Positions 1 to 11,195 of a DNA stretch of 64,000 nucleotides are shown here, piece after piece; positions within the stretch are counted from its first letter, which is position 1, and each line of letters opens with the position of its first letter. A model generated the notes under the pieces. That model saw only the letters and a list, made by a program, of their open reading frames with translations, had not been told where the DNA came from and searched no databases. Location: positions 47,112 through 111,111 of the forward strand of contig QCCS01000005.1 of the NCBI GenBank assembly GCA_003281185.1, read 5' to 3'. This stretch comes from Prochlorococcus sp. AG-347-M15 (GTDB lineage: Bacteria > Cyanobacteriota > Cyanobacteriia > PCC-6307 > Cyanobiaceae). Both the position numbers and the translations under genes were made by a program.

Positions 1-217
1 TTGTACCGACAAATAGGAAACGTTTACCGCTTTTTGCAGCGTTTCGTGTCCATTTATATGCATTGTTCATACACAATGCTGTTTTTACGAGATCAATAAT
101 ATGAACTCCATTTCTCGCGCAATATATGTACTTAGACATCTTGGGATTCCAACGTCTAGTTTGATGCCCAAAATGAGCACCAGCTTCCATCATTTCTGAT
201 AGTGATACAACAGCCAT
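1..217 (-). CDS. rpsB: 30S ribosomal protein S2, N-terminal part (cut by window edge)
   Basis: Read on the minus strand from the ATG at 217, the first 72 codons give a protein beginning [20 protein letters not shown] and continuing with RRWNPKM, the highly conserved N-terminus of ribosomal protein S2. S2 is a late-assembling protein of the 30S subunit that helps bind S1 and mRNA. The rest of the gene lies off the left edge, so this is a partial gene by position and not a broken one. The start follows a short U-rich stretch and an unusual structured leader (230-293). Identification is by direct recognition of the conserved sequence. Confidence 0.96.
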   Translation of the reverse strand, partial: MAVVSLSEMMEAGAHFGHQTRRWNPKMSKYIYCARNGVHIIDLVKTALCMNNAYKWTRNAAKSGKRFLFVGT

Positions 218-229
218 AATTTAAAAAGG

Positions 230-293
230 GTTTCGGGTTAGCCTCCATCTGACGGGGAATTAATATCAATAATTCACCCGAAACTGTCAGATG
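230..293 (-). promoter_or_regulatory. rpsB leader: crossing inverted repeats (pseudoknot or switch)
   Basis: Two perfect inverted repeats interlock just upstream of rpsB. A 9-bp arm at 230-238 pairs with 276-284, and an 8-bp arm at 246-253 pairs with 286-293. A third small hairpin (257-262 with 270-275) lies inside. In the transcript the two long stems cross, so they either form an H-type pseudoknot or exclude one another. The promoter-distal stem is followed by CCCTTTTT just before the start codon, like an intrinsic terminator. S2 leaders are autoregulatory in gamma-proteobacteria; the same role here is inference. Confidence 0.65.
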
Positions 294-346
294 TGTGAAA
301 TTTATTTTGAATATTCTAGCAAGTGATGTGTATTTCTAAAAGTTTT

Positions 347-1258
347 TTATCTTGATTTGGTTAACTCTTTAATGTATATCATATTTAGAGGTATCCTAAG
401 TATCTCAAGTGCAAGTCTATTTCTTCTTGTATTTACTAGGAATCTTAATAAAGGAAGGATTCTATCAACACTGATTAGTCCTCCCAAGCAAAGAATTTGC
501 CAAAGTAAATTATGGAAAGGAGTTAATTGAATCATAAATCTAACCCTTAAATTTGAGTGTTTCTTATAAAACACCAAAGCCATTTTTGCTCTCTCTTTTT
601 CTTGAGCTATTAATGAATCTATTTGTTCGCAATTAAATGGCGGATGCCAATGAAAACCTACTGCATTTGGGCATTTAATTAATTTTGTCCCAATTTTTTT
701 TAATCTTTCTCCAAGTTCTAAATCCTCCCAACCGTAAAGACTAAAAGAAGTATCAAATAATCCCACACTTAAAATCAATTCTTTTGATATCGCTACATTC
801 CCAGTAGCAAAGTATGCAAAAGAAGTGTCCATTATTTTATGTTTTTCACTCTGAGGATTTAGAAAATTAGATGTATTGACTACCGAGCCATAGGTAAAAC
901 ATTTTTTATCGTTTTTTCTCCAAGAGGCAAGTAATTTTTCTACGTGGCAATTTATAAAATTGTCTAAAACAATAAGATCACTATCAATGAATATAATAAT
1001 TTCATATTTAGATTTAATTACTCCCAGATTTCTTCCAAGTGCAGGCCCACCATGTTCTTGCTGAAATAGAATAACGTGTGGGAGATAAGCTTTGTTTTTA
1101 TTTATCCATGAGGTTGTCCCATCAGTTGATCCATCATCAACTACTATTACTTCATAATTACTAATATTTGTATTTAATTTTTGATTCTCAAGCGCAAATA
1201 GACATTTCTCTAATATAGGTAATCTATTGTAAGTCGGTATAACAATACTTACATTCAT
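347..1258 (-). CDS. Family 2 glycosyltransferase
   Basis: This 303-residue cytoplasmic protein has the GT-A fold of family 2 transferases. An N-terminal nucleotide-binding strand-loop (SIVIPTYNR, residues 4-12) is followed by VVDDGSTD near 39-46, the metal-binding IDSD around 91-94, and a WED motif near 177-179 typical of the acceptor/catalytic site. It probably adds a sugar from a nucleotide-sugar donor to a cell-surface glycan or lipid. Donor and acceptor cannot be told from the sequence. No export signal is seen; a hydrophobic stretch near 250-270 may touch the membrane. It stands alone between rpsB and a small basic-protein gene. Confidence 0.85.
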   Translation of the reverse strand: MNVSIVIPTYNRLPILEKCLFALENQKLNTNISNYEVIVVDDGSTDGTTSWINKNKAYLPHVILFQQEHGGPALGRNLGVIKSKYEIIIFIDSDLIVLDNFINCHVEKLLASWRKNDKKCFTYGSVVNTSNFLNPQSEKHKIMDTSFAYFATGNVAISKELILSVGLFDTSFSLYGWEDLELGERLKKIGTKLIKCPNAVGFHWHPPFNCEQIDSLIAQEKERAKMALVFYKKHSNLRVRFMIQLTPFHNLLWQILCLGGLISVDRILPLLRFLVNTRRNRLALEILRIPLNMIYIKELTKSR

Positions 1259-1319
1259 GATTATGTCTTAAATATGCATGATATATTAAACTTCAAAAGA
1301 TAAAAATAAAAGATATTTA

Positions 1320-1469
1320 CTAATCAGCTGCACCGCCATTATTTGCTGTGCCTGTAACGTTTCCACCATCAGGTCTTCCATCAGTTCTTAATTTCCTTTT
1401 TTTGAATTTTCTAGCATAGGCTCTATTACGTTCCTGCTTTTCTTTTTTTAGATTCCTTCTCTTAGACAT
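1320..1469 (-). CDS. Small basic hypothetical protein, 49 aa
   Basis: A 49-codon frame starts at ATG 1467-1469 and ends with TAG. The N-terminal two thirds is very rich in Lys and Arg (MSKRRNLKKEKQERNRAYAR), and the tail is glycine/asparagine-rich. Such composition suggests nucleic-acid or ribosome binding, but I recognise no family. It lies 18 bases downstream of the end of the DevA-like ATPase gene in the same orientation and could be the last cistron of that operon. Confidence 0.6.
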   Translation of the reverse strand: MSKRRNLKKEKQERNRAYARKFKKRKLRTDGRPDGGNVTGTANNGGAAD

Positions 1470-1487
1470 AAAATTTTTATCTTTTAA

Positions 1488-2216
1488 TTATATTAGCTTA
1501 CTATGAGCACTATATATTTTACCATCTTCCATATTTAATATCCTATCAGCCATATCAGAAATTCTTGGATCATGCGTCACCATAAGTACAGAACAATTTT
1601 GCTCTTTTGCTAGTTTCCTTAAAAGGGTTACTATTTCTCTTCCTGTGACACTATCTAAAGCAGAAGTGGGCTCATCAGCTAATAAAAGTTTTGGGTTAGC
1701 AGATAAAGCTCGAGCAATTGCTACTCTCTGTTTCTGCCCACCAGATAAGTCATTTGGCAACTTTTTATGATGTTCTTCTAATCCTACTGCTGACAACCAA
1801 TTCCGTGCTATTTCACGTCTTTGCAAATATGTTAAACCTTTTATTAAATCTGCTCCCATTTGGACATTTTGTTCTGCTGTTAAACATCTCAGAAGATTGT
1901 GACCTTGAAAAATCATTCCAATACTTCTTCTAAGAATTTGACGAGTTTTCCTTGATGCTCCATTTAACTGATTATTTAATACAGTTAAATCTCCACTTTG
2001 ACAGGTTCTCAAAGCACCAATTAAAGTTAAAAGAGTCGTTTTACCGCATCCAGAAGGTCCTTTCAAAAGGACCAATTCTCCTTTGTCAATATTTAAATTA
2101 ACATCATTAAGAACTCGTTTTTTATTCTCATTTTTTCCATAAAAGTGACTCAAATTATTTATTGAGACTGTTTTAAGGTTTTTAAAATTATTTTTTGATT
2201 TATTAGCTTTAACCAT
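1488..2216 (-). CDS. devA: DevA-type ABC transporter ATP-binding protein
   Basis: This 242-residue ABC ATPase shows Walker A GPSGCGKT at 53-60, the Q-loop near 104, signature LSGGQ at 157-161, Walker B LLLADEP at 177-183 and the switch His in MVTHD. Together with the next two genes upstream it forms a DevBCA set (MacB-like tripartite exporter energised from the cytoplasm). In heterocyst-forming cyanobacteria DevBCA exports envelope glycolipids. Prochlorococcus makes no heterocysts, so the substrate here is unknown. It is the last ABC gene of the pcyA-devB-devC-devA operon, 13 bases after devC. Confidence 0.85.
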   Translation of the reverse strand: MVKANKSKNNFKNLKTVSINNLSHFYGKNENKKRVLNDVNLNIDKGELVLLKGPSGCGKTTLLTLIGALRTCQSGDLTVLNNQLNGASRKTRQILRRSIGMIFQGHNLLRCLTAEQNVQMGADLIKGLTYLQRREIARNWLSAVGLEEHHKKLPNDLSGGQKQRVAIARALSANPKLLLADEPTSALDSVTGREIVTLLRKLAKEQNCSVLMVTHDPRISDMADRILNMEDGKIYSAHSKLI

Positions 2217-2229
2217 TTATCTTCAATTT

Positions 2230-3401
2230 TTAAAAAATTTCAGCAGGATCAGCATCAACTAATTTACGCATCGCAACAGCGGCGGACCCCATACACATAA
2301 CTAAAACTAATACGAAAATTAAAATAGTTTTGTCTGCGTCCATTATTATTGGAAGTTTAGTAGAACTTCTTATAACTGAGTAAAGTATTTGACCAGAGAA
2401 ATAAGCAGGTAAATAACCAAACAATGCCAACAAAAACCCCTCTCTAGCTACAACAAAGAAAAGGGACTTAAGTCTATACCCCATTGCCAATAAGGTGGCG
2501 TACTCTGGGAGGTGATCTGTAACGTCACTATAAAGAATTTGATAAACAACAACACACCCTACAACGAAACCCATCAATGCTCCCAAACTAAATATAAAAC
2601 CTATTGCAGTACTATTTTTCCAATAATTCTTCTCAAATTCTATAAATTGATTTTTTGTAAGAACCCTAACATCATTTGGGAGTGAGTTATTTAATATCCT
2701 TGAAATCAATTCAGGATCAGATCCTTTTTTTAGCTTTACCAAACCAATTTCTATACTGCCAGGAGGATTAGCAGGAAAAAGTCTTAAGAAGGTTTCTCGA
2801 CTAGTTATCAAATTACCATCTGCGCCAAAAGATGGTCCCAACTCCACAAGGCCCTCAACAATTACTCTTTTCCCAGCAACCTCAGTCTCAACTTTTTTTT
2901 CAGACAAGAACCATTCTTCAATCGGTCCAAATTCAGGTCTAGATAGTTTGTCAAAAAGAACTCTTGATGGATTTCTCAATTTATAAGCTTTCTTTGAGAA
3001 TCCCTCATCTAAAAGAAGTGAATCGGATGGATTAAAACCTAATGCAAGTATTGATCTAGTTTTAAGATTTTCGGGATTTCTCCAAAGTAAATAATTTAGA
3101 TTAACGGGAGCAGTTTTTTCAACATCCTCTACTGCTAGAGTTTGAATTAATCTTCTTTTTGGGAATCCACTCATGCTTATAGAACTTTTTGATCTAGGAC
3201 TTATCAAAACAAGATCGGCATCTAGAAGTTTATGAATAGTTACGCTCGTGTCAAATAAACCATCTCTAAAACCTAATTGCATAAACATCAAAATCCCTGC
3301 AAAACTGATTCCAGCAATGGCAACTGCCAGCCTTAATGGTTGCCTAGTTAATAACAACCAAGCTAATGGTATTTTTCTAAATTTTAAAAAAGAAAAACTC
3401 A

Positions 3402-3402
<1 letters not shown>
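2230..3402 (-). CDS. devC: DevC-type ABC exporter permease
   Basis: This 390-residue integral membrane protein has one N-terminal membrane segment (about 22-45), a long extracytoplasmic domain, and three C-terminal segments (about 270-295, 320-345 and 360-385). That is the FtsX/MacB layout of DevC. The C-terminal ADPAEIF tail is characteristic of DevC permeases. Its start overlaps the stop of devB by one base, showing tight coupling. It should form the membrane pore for the DevA ATPase and dock with the DevB adaptor. The cargo is unknown. Confidence 0.83.
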
Positions 3403-5065
<1,663 letters not shown>

Positions 5066-5082
5066 TTAAAGATAGAACCGAA

Positions 5083-6333
5083 ATGAAAGTAGGAGATGTT
5101 AAGTACTACACCCATTCAAGCAAAACCAGATGTGTGTTTGTGGACAATAAAGAATTGCCGCTTGTAAGCATTGATATTTGGTGCAAAGCAGGTTCTTCAT
5201 TTGAGGATTTTAATAAAAATGGCACTGCTCATTTTCTAGAACATATGATTTTTAAAGGATCTAACAAAATAATGCCGGGTGAGTTTGACCATAAAATTGA
5301 ATCACTAGGCGGAGTAAGTAACGCTTCAACTGGTTATGATGATGTACATTACCATGTCTTAGTTCCACCCAATAACTTTAAAGAATCACTTGCTCTTTTG
5401 ACAAATATTGTCATCGCTCCAGATTTTAATCCTGATGAATTTATAAAAGAAAAAGGGGTAGTTATTGATGAAATAAAACAACAAAATGATCAGCCTGAAG
5501 AGAGACTATTTAATTATTTTTTGAAAAGGGTTTGGTTAAGTCCGAATTATGCCAATTCGATTCTGGGAACTGAACATAGTATTAAAAACCTAGAGATAAA
5601 TGACCTTGTGAAATTTCATAGCAAACATTACACTAGCGAAAAAATTTGTATTGCAATTGCGGGGAATCTCTCCGAAGAAATTTATAAAACTTTTGAAAAA
5701 AGTGATCTATCAGGCATAAAAGAAAGTCCAAATTTAATAAATCTAAATAATAAACCTTCTCTAAAGATTAGAAATGGTAGAGAGTCAGTTAAGTTTGATA
5801 ATTTAGAGTTTTCAAGGATATTTATGGCTTGGTTTATCCCAAACCTAAATGATCAAAAAAACATTATTGGACTCGAGATATTAGCATCCATTCTCTCTGT
5901 TGGAAGAAACAGCAGATTAGTTAAAATATTAAAAGAAGATAGTAATCTTGTTGAATCGGTATATGTAGATGTAAATGCTGGAGAATTAGGAGGATTATTT
6001 ATAATAGAAGCAAGTTGTGAGTCCAAAGATATTGATTTAGTAGAAAAGCAAATTAATAAAACAATAGATGAGGTATCAAATGGTAAAGTCTTGGCTTTGG
6101 ATGAAATAAAAAAAGCAATAAATATTGTTAAAAGTAATTATATTTTTAATTTAGAGACATCTACACAACTCTCTTCATTCTTTGGAAATGAACTTCTATG
6201 GGGGAGAAAATCTTCAATAAATAATTTAGAGAGTCATTTAAAATATTGGAATGAATTGGATAACTTCAAAGAGATCACAGAATATATCCGTGGAGAGAAA
6301 TTTACATTAGTTGCATCCCCAAGTAAATGTTAA
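5083..6333 (+). CDS. M16 (insulinase-family) zinc peptidase, active-type subunit
   Basis: This 416-residue protein of the M16B/processing-peptidase family carries the inverted zinc motif HFLEH at 50-54, with His50 and His54 as ligands and Glu53 catalytic. A downstream EEIKQQ-type glutamate is the third ligand. No signal peptide is visible, so it is probably cytoplasmic. M16B enzymes form clamshell dimers that degrade small peptides or process precursors. The next gene overlaps it by seven bases and encodes a related subunit without the zinc motif, so the pair probably works as a heterodimer. Confidence 0.88.
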   Translation: MKVGDVKYYTHSSKTRCVFVDNKELPLVSIDIWCKAGSSFEDFNKNGTAHFLEHMIFKGSNKIMPGEFDHKIESLGGVSNASTGYDDVHYHVLVPPNNFKESLALLTNIVIAPDFNPDEFIKEKGVVIDEIKQQNDQPEERLFNYFLKRVWLSPNYANSILGTEHSIKNLEINDLVKFHSKHYTSEKICIAIAGNLSEEIYKTFEKSDLSGIKESPNLINLNNKPSLKIRNGRESVKFDNLEFSRIFMAWFIPNLNDQKNIIGLEILASILSVGRNSRLVKILKEDSNLVESVYVDVNAGELGGLFIIEASCESKDIDLVEKQINKTIDEVSNGKVLALDEIKKAINIVKSNYIFNLETSTQLSSFFGNELLWGRKSSINNLESHLKYWNELDNFKEITEYIRGEKFTLVASPSKC

Positions 6334-7544
6334 AAAGATATTTTTTAAATAATAAAAAAAGAAATTTTTCAACTGCTTCAATTTGGATTAAAGGGGGTAG
6401 TGATATGGATACTAATGGCAAAAAAGGGATAAATAAGATCCTTTGTTCATTAATTACAAGAGGATGTGAAGGTTTTAACAATTTCGCTCTCTCTAATTAT
6501 ATTGAGTCCTATGGAGCAGAATTAAATCAAGAAATATTTGAAGATGGTATTTCAATAAGTATTAAATCCCTAAATGAACATTTCAGCAAATTATTCCCTT
6601 TACTAGAGTTAATAATTAATAAGCCAATCCTCTCGGAAACTGAATTTAAAAAAGTAAAAAAATCTTCTATTGATCACATTAAAAAAGACAAAGAGAATCC
6701 ATTCAATATTTGTTTTGAAAACTGGAGAAGAATTGTTTACTCAAACCATCCTTATGCTTTTAATACAATCGGTAATGAAAATGATGTCTCAACAATTTCA
6801 TATGAAGATATTTTAAATGAGTTTAAAAGTTTTAAAAGGAGAGAAAAATATATGATTTCAAATAATTTGGAAATAAATGGAGAAAATTTAGACAAAGTAG
6901 ATCAAAAATTTTTCAAAGAAAAATCAATTACATTAAATGATTATGTAGATGCGATGAATAGATTTGATTTTGTTAATAATGATTCAAACCAAACGATAAT
7001 AATGTTTGGCAACAAAACATGTTCACGTAGAAGTAGTGACTTCTTACCACTTAAAGTTTTGGAGTCATATTTATCTTATGGAATGAGCTCTGCTTTATTT
7101 AAATTATTTAGGGAAAAGAACGGTATAACTTATGACCTAGGTGTTTTTAATCCCATTAGGAGTGGAGATACTCCATTTCTTGTATATTTATCAGTATCAA
7201 ATAATAATGCACTCTTTGCTTTTGAACTTTTATCATCGTTATGGAAAAATTTACTCTCAAAACCCTTAATTGATTCCGAGATTTATTTGGCAAAAGAAAA
7301 ACTAAAAGGTTCTTTTCTTTTAGGAAATCAATCTTTAGATGAAATTTTGCAGAGAAAGATTCAACTTATCGGCTATGGTTTATCACCAATTACGGCAACT
7401 GATTTAAACTCTAAAATAGACAATATATCCTCTATTGATATTCTTAAATTGACAAGTAAATATTTTTCGAAACCTTTTTTGAGTATCTCTGGGAATAAAA
7501 AAATATGTTTAGAAATTAAAAGTGAGTGGAGGAAAAACTTCTAG
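6327..7544 (+). CDS. M16-like peptidase partner lacking the zinc motif
   Basis: This 405-residue protein is a second M16 half. Where the active partner has HxxEH it reads KILCSLITRG, so no zinc site is present. The C-terminal half keeps a motif resembling the R/Y substrate-binding pair (FREKNGITYDLG near 258-269). In mitochondrial and bacterial M16B pairs one subunit is catalytic and the other binds substrate, which is the likely arrangement here. The ATG lies inside the end of the upstream gene, so the two should be made in equal amounts. Confidence 0.83.
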   Translation: MLKRYFLNNKKRNFSTASIWIKGGSDMDTNGKKGINKILCSLITRGCEGFNNFALSNYIESYGAELNQEIFEDGISISIKSLNEHFSKLFPLLELIINKPILSETEFKKVKKSSIDHIKKDKENPFNICFENWRRIVYSNHPYAFNTIGNENDVSTISYEDILNEFKSFKRREKYMISNNLEINGENLDKVDQKFFKEKSITLNDYVDAMNRFDFVNNDSNQTIIMFGNKTCSRRSSDFLPLKVLESYLSYGMSSALFKLFREKNGITYDLGVFNPIRSGDTPFLVYLSVSNNNALFAFELLSSLWKNLLSKPLIDSEIYLAKEKLKGSFLLGNQSLDEILQRKIQLIGYGLSPITATDLNSKIDNISSIDILKLTSKYFSKPFLSISGNKKICLEIKSEWRKNF

Positions 7545-7545
7545 T

Positions 7546-7755
7546 TTAGATTTTTTCAAGCTTGTTTATATCTATTAAAAATGAACCTCTTCTAAACTTT
7601 ACTTCAATAGTATCTGGAGATTTTATTGAAAGTATTTCTCCGATCTCATCTATCGCTACTAAATCAGGAGGTCTTAGCATTGGCATATTATCCGAAGTTT
7701 TTAGGTAGGATACTGGAGCAATTAACTTAACCTGATCCTTTATTTTCAATTTCAT
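7546..7755 (-). CDS. sipA: SipA-like NblS-interacting protein (DUF3148)
   Basis: From the ATG at 7755 this is a 69-residue protein beginning MKLKIKDQVKL. The central MPMLRPPDLVAIDEIGE and the terminal RRGSFLID are typical of the DUF3148/SipA family, a small SH3-like barrel. In Synechococcus SipA binds the sensor kinase NblS and raises its autophosphorylation, linking it to high-light and stress responses. A longer frame reaches 7791, but the shorter start matches the family length. It sits tail-to-tail with the M16 pair and divergent from ftsH. Confidence 0.82.
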   Translation of the reverse strand: MKLKIKDQVKLIAPVSYLKTSDNMPMLRPPDLVAIDEIGEILSIKSPDTIEVKFRRGSFLIDINKLEKI

Positions 7756-7860
7756 CAGTAAATGTTTAATTGTTACTAATAATATAATCAAAAAGTTAGA
7801 TAAAGTATCAACGAAACGAACTGATTCATTCTAGAATCAAAAAATTAACAAATAAAATTG

Positions 7861-9774
7861 ATGAATCAGAAATTTAAAACTATATTATTATGGGCTTTAC
7901 CAATACTTCTTGTAATAGCACTTTCTTACCAATTTTTATCCTCCAACAATGTTGACTCACTAAAATCAAATGGAACAACTGTCGCACCAAGAAACTCTGC
8001 AGTAGCAAGAGTAAGTTACGGTAGATTCTTGGACTACATTAATTCAGGAAGGGTTACATCAGTTGATATTTATGAAGGAGGAAGAAACGCTGTTATAGAG
8101 ACAATAGATTCAGATTTAGATAATAAAGTTCAAAGACTAAGGGTAGATCTTCCAGGTTTAACCCCAGAACTTATAAACAATTTAAAAAATGAGGGAATTA
8201 GTTTTGATATACATCCTGTTAAAACGGCACCGCCTGCATTAGGAATTTTGGGTAATTTACTATTCCCAGCCATTTTAATTGGAGGTTTAATTTTATTGGC
8301 AAGACGATCTAATGGAATGCCTGGAGGTCCCGGCCAAGCAATGCAATTTGGAAAGACGAAGGCGAGATTTGCTATGGAAGCTGAGACAGGAGTTGTTTTT
8401 GATGATGTGGCAGGTGTTAATGAAGCTAAACAAGATTTACAAGAAGTCGTAACTTTTCTGAAAAAACCAGAAAAATTCACTTCTGTTGGAGCAAGAATTC
8501 CTAAAGGTGTTTTGCTAGTAGGTCCTCCAGGTACTGGTAAAACTCTTCTAGCAAAAGCAATTGCAGGAGAAGCCGGAGTTCCATTTTTTTCATTATCTGG
8601 CTCTGAATTTGTTGAAATGTTTGTTGGAGTCGGAGCTAGTAGAGTAAGAGATCTTTTTAAAAGAGCAAAAGAGAATAGTCCCTGTTTAATTTTTATTGAT
8701 GAAATTGATGCTGTGGGAAGGCAAAGAGGAGCCGGTATAGGTGGAGGTAATGATGAGAGAGAACAAACTCTTAACCAACTGCTAACCGAAATGGATGGAT
8801 TTGAAGGCAATAGTGGCATTATTATCATTGCAGCTACAAACAGACCTGACGTTTTAGATTCGGCGCTCATGAGACCAGGAAGATTCGACAGACAGGTTAC
8901 TGTAGATGCTCCTGATATTAAGGGCAGGCTATCAATACTTAAAGTGCACTCTAGAAATAAAAAACTTAAAGAGGATTTAACACTTGAAAGTATTGCAAGA
9001 AGAACACCTGGTTTTACTGGTGCAGATCTAGCAAATCTACTTAATGAGGCAGCCATTCTAACTGCCAGAAGAAGGAAAGATTCTATTAGTATTTCAGAAA
9101 TTGATGATTCCGTAGATAGGATTGTTGCTGGAATGGAAGGTTCGCCTTTAACAGACGGTAGAAGTAAAAGGTTAATCGCATACCATGAGGTTGGTCATGC
9201 CCTCATTGGTTCATTAGTAAAAGCCCATGATCCTGTTCAAAAAGTAACCGTTATTCCAAGGGGTCAAGCTAAAGGATTAACCTGGTTTACCCCTGATGAT
9301 GAACAAACTTTAGTAAGTAGAGCTCAACTTAAAGCTAGAATAATGGGTGCCCTAGGAGGTAGAGCTGCAGAAGATGTTGTTTTTGGTAAAGGGGAAATTA
9401 CAACTGGAGCAGGGGGAGATTTTCAACAAGTAGCTTCCATGGCACGTCAAATGGTAACAAGGTTTGGTATGAGTAATTTAGGTCCAATAGCTTTAGAAAG
9501 CGGGAATCAAGAAGTTTTTGTTGGTAGAGATTTGATGACTAGAAGTGAAGTTTCTGATTCCATTTCCAAACAAATTGATGAAAGTGTAAGGTTAATGGTC
9601 AAAGAGTGTTACAAAGAAACTTACTCTATAATTAGCGAAAATAGAGAAGCTATGGATAAGATAGTTGATTTGCTTATAGAAAAAGAAACCTTAGATGGTG
9701 AAGAATTTGTAAGTATTCTCTCAAAATACACATCTATCCCTGAAAAAGAAAGGACACCTCAATTGTTAAACTAA
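7861..9774 (+). CDS. ftsH: FtsH ATP-dependent membrane zinc protease
   Basis: This 637-residue thylakoid/plasma-membrane protease has two N-terminal membrane segments (about 10-27 and 129-148) around a lumenal domain. The AAA+ module follows, with Walker A GPPGTGKT at 221-228 and Walker B FIDEID, then the M41 domain with HEVGH at 442-446. A TTG codon directly precedes the ATG at 7861; the ATG is the natural start. FtsH hexamers extract and degrade damaged D1 in photosystem II repair. The nearby psb29 product (10439-11047) is known to act together with FtsH, and clpP overlaps its 3' end on the other strand. Confidence 0.96.
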   Translation: MNQKFKTILLWALPILLVIALSYQFLSSNNVDSLKSNGTTVAPRNSAVARVSYGRFLDYINSGRVTSVDIYEGGRNAVIETIDSDLDNKVQRLRVDLPGLTPELINNLKNEGISFDIHPVKTAPPALGILGNLLFPAILIGGLILLARRSNGMPGGPGQAMQFGKTKARFAMEAETGVVFDDVAGVNEAKQDLQEVVTFLKKPEKFTSVGARIPKGVLLVGPPGTGKTLLAKAIAGEAGVPFFSLSGSEFVEMFVGVGASRVRDLFKRAKENSPCLIFIDEIDAVGRQRGAGIGGGNDEREQTLNQLLTEMDGFEGNSGIIIIAATNRPDVLDSALMRPGRFDRQVTVDAPDIKGRLSILKVHSRNKKLKEDLTLESIARRTPGFTGADLANLLNEAAILTARRRKDSISISEIDDSVDRIVAGMEGSPLTDGRSKRLIAYHEVGHALIGSLVKAHDPVQKVTVIPRGQAKGLTWFTPDDEQTLVSRAQLKARIMGALGGRAAEDVVFGKGEITTGAGGDFQQVASMARQMVTRFGMSNLGPIALESGNQEVFVGRDLMTRSEVSDSISKQIDESVRLMVKECYKETYSIISENREAMDKIVDLLIEKETLDGEEFVSILSKYTSIPEKERTPQLLN

Positions 9775-10358
9775 ACCCTAACCGGCTTTTTATCGAGCAC
9801 AAGATCTATTAGTCCGTATTCAACTGCTTCTTTGGGAGACATATAAAAATCTCTATCTGTATCTTCTTTAATAGTCTCATAATCCTTTCCGGTTCTTTCT
9901 GATAATTCAATATTAAGACGTTCTTTTAAAAACAAAATTTCATCTGCTTGAATTCTTATGTCACTAGCTTGGCCTCTAGCCCCTCCAAGAGGCTGATGTA
10001 TCATTATTCTTGAGTGTCTGAGACTGCTTCTTTTACCTTTCGTGCCTGCAGCCAACAAAAAAGCGCCCATACTAGCAGCCAGACCTACACAAACTGTATG
10101 GACGTCAGGCTTTACATGTTGCATTGTGTCAAAAATACCTAAACCATCGTATACCGAACCACCCGGGGAATTTATGTACATATAAATATCTTTCTCTGGG
10201 TCTTCTGCTTCAAGGAATAATAATTGAGCAACGATTCTATTGGCTGTTTCGCTGGTAACTTGTTCTCCCAAAAAGATTATTCTCTCTCTTAATAATCTTG
10301 AATAAATATCAAAGACTCTTTCACTGCCGCCGGATTCTTCCAAAACTAAAGGGATCAT
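9771..10358 (-). CDS. clpP: ATP-dependent Clp protease proteolytic subunit
   Basis: This 195-residue serine peptidase has the ClpP catalytic triad in the usual spacing: Ser96 in AASMG, His121 in HQPLGG and Asp170 in [14 protein letters not shown] at 61-69 forms the oxyanion region. Two ClpP heptamers make a barrel that takes unfolded protein from ClpC or ClpX. Cyanobacteria have several clpP paralogues plus clpR; the intact triad makes this an active type. Its last four bases overlap the end of ftsH on the opposite strand, and it is divergent from psb29. Confidence 0.95.
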   Translation of the reverse strand: MIPLVLEESGGSERVFDIYSRLLRERIIFLGEQVTSETANRIVAQLLFLEAEDPEKDIYMYINSPGGSVYDGLGIFDTMQHVKPDVHTVCVGLAASMGAFLLAAGTKGKRSSLRHSRIMIHQPLGGARGQASDIRIQADEILFLKERLNIELSERTGKDYETIKEDTDRDFYMSPKEAVEYGLIDLVLDKKPVRV

Positions 10359-10438
10359 AATAATATTTACCTGTTTATTAGATATTAACGATATTGAGCG
10401 AACATACGCTAACCTTATTAAGGTTTACATATAAAAAA

Positions 10439-11047
10439 TTGAAAGAAAAATTGACTGTTTCAGATAGCAAAAAGTTATTTCATGAACAATTCCCATACGT
10501 CATTCCAGGTTTATATAAAAGAATAGTCGATGAAATGCTTGTCGAACTAAATCTTTTAAATCATAATAATGAATTCACAAAGGATTATCTTTTTTGTGTT
10601 GGCCTTACTGAAACATTTAAAGAATTAATGAAAGGTTATACACCTGAAAAACATTTAGAACTTCTTTTTGAATCTATATGCAGTTCTACTAATTTTGAAG
10701 CGAAAGAAATTAAAGAAATCTCACAAAAATCACAAATGGAATTTAAAGATAAATCATCAAAAGATTTATTAAAGTTATTAAAAGAAAAAAGCAACTACAA
10801 TCTTTATCCTTCAAGGATATTGAACTTAGGACTATATATATTAATTTCAAAATCCCCAGATTTGAAGGGGAAAAACGAATCTGAAATGAATAATATGATC
10901 TCTGAAGTTTATGAAAAATTAAAATTATCTTCTAATAAAGCAGAAAAAGATATTGGAATTTATAAAAGCAGTATCTCAAAAATGGAACAAGCAAAAGAAT
11001 TAATTGAAGAACTAAGAGTTAAGGAAAATAAAAAAAATGACAAGTAA
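10439..11047 (+). CDS. psb29: Psb29/Thf1 photosystem II biogenesis protein
   Basis: The frame encodes KLTVSDSKKLFHEQFPYVIP followed by GLYKRIVDEMLVELNLL and an EALFES-like helix (LELLFESICS). This is the N-terminal pattern of the Psb29/THF1 family, helical proteins needed for photosystem II assembly and for stability and activity of thylakoid FtsH. The frame is open from a TTG at 10394, but the family starts just before TVSD, so I chose the in-frame TTG at 10439 (202 residues). The C-terminus is a long charged coiled coil. Its position beside clpP and ftsH supports a quality-control role. Confidence 0.82.
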   Translation: MKEKLTVSDSKKLFHEQFPYVIPGLYKRIVDEMLVELNLLNHNNEFTKDYLFCVGLTETFKELMKGYTPEKHLELLFESICSSTNFEAKEIKEISQKSQMEFKDKSSKDLLKLLKEKSNYNLYPSRILNLGLYILISKSPDLKGKNESEMNNMISEVYEKLKLSSNKAEKDIGIYKSSISKMEQAKELIEELRVKENKKNDK

Positions 11048-11054
11048 TAGTCGT

Positions 11055-11195
11055 TTATTTTTTTAATCTTTTTTTATCTTTCCAAGAAATATAAGATATA
11101 TAAATTACAGCTACCGATACTAATATTAGTAAAACAAATGATGTAGAAATAAGAAATTTAGTTAAATAGACTTCATAAGTAGGGAATAAAATCAT
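11055..11195 (-). CDS. Small membrane protein co-translated with petN, 46 aa
   Basis: A 46-codon frame begins [15 protein letters not shown], contains one membrane segment (about 14-36) and ends in a lysine-rich tail ([10 protein letters not shown]). Its ATG overlaps the TGA stop of petN (ATATGA), so ribosomes finishing petN can restart on it. The length, single helix and positive tail resemble the small subunits of thylakoid complexes, but I do not recognise the family. A role near the cytochrome b6f complex is inferred only from this coupling. Confidence 0.65.
   Translation of the reverse strand: MILFPTYEVYLTKFLISTSFVLLILVSVAVIYISYISWKDKKRLKK

Noticed and set aside
8130..9056. Long antisense frame (308 aa) inside ftsH
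   Set aside because: It lies wholly opposite a certain ftsH gene; its serine/proline-rich translation is what the ftsH codons produce on the other strand.
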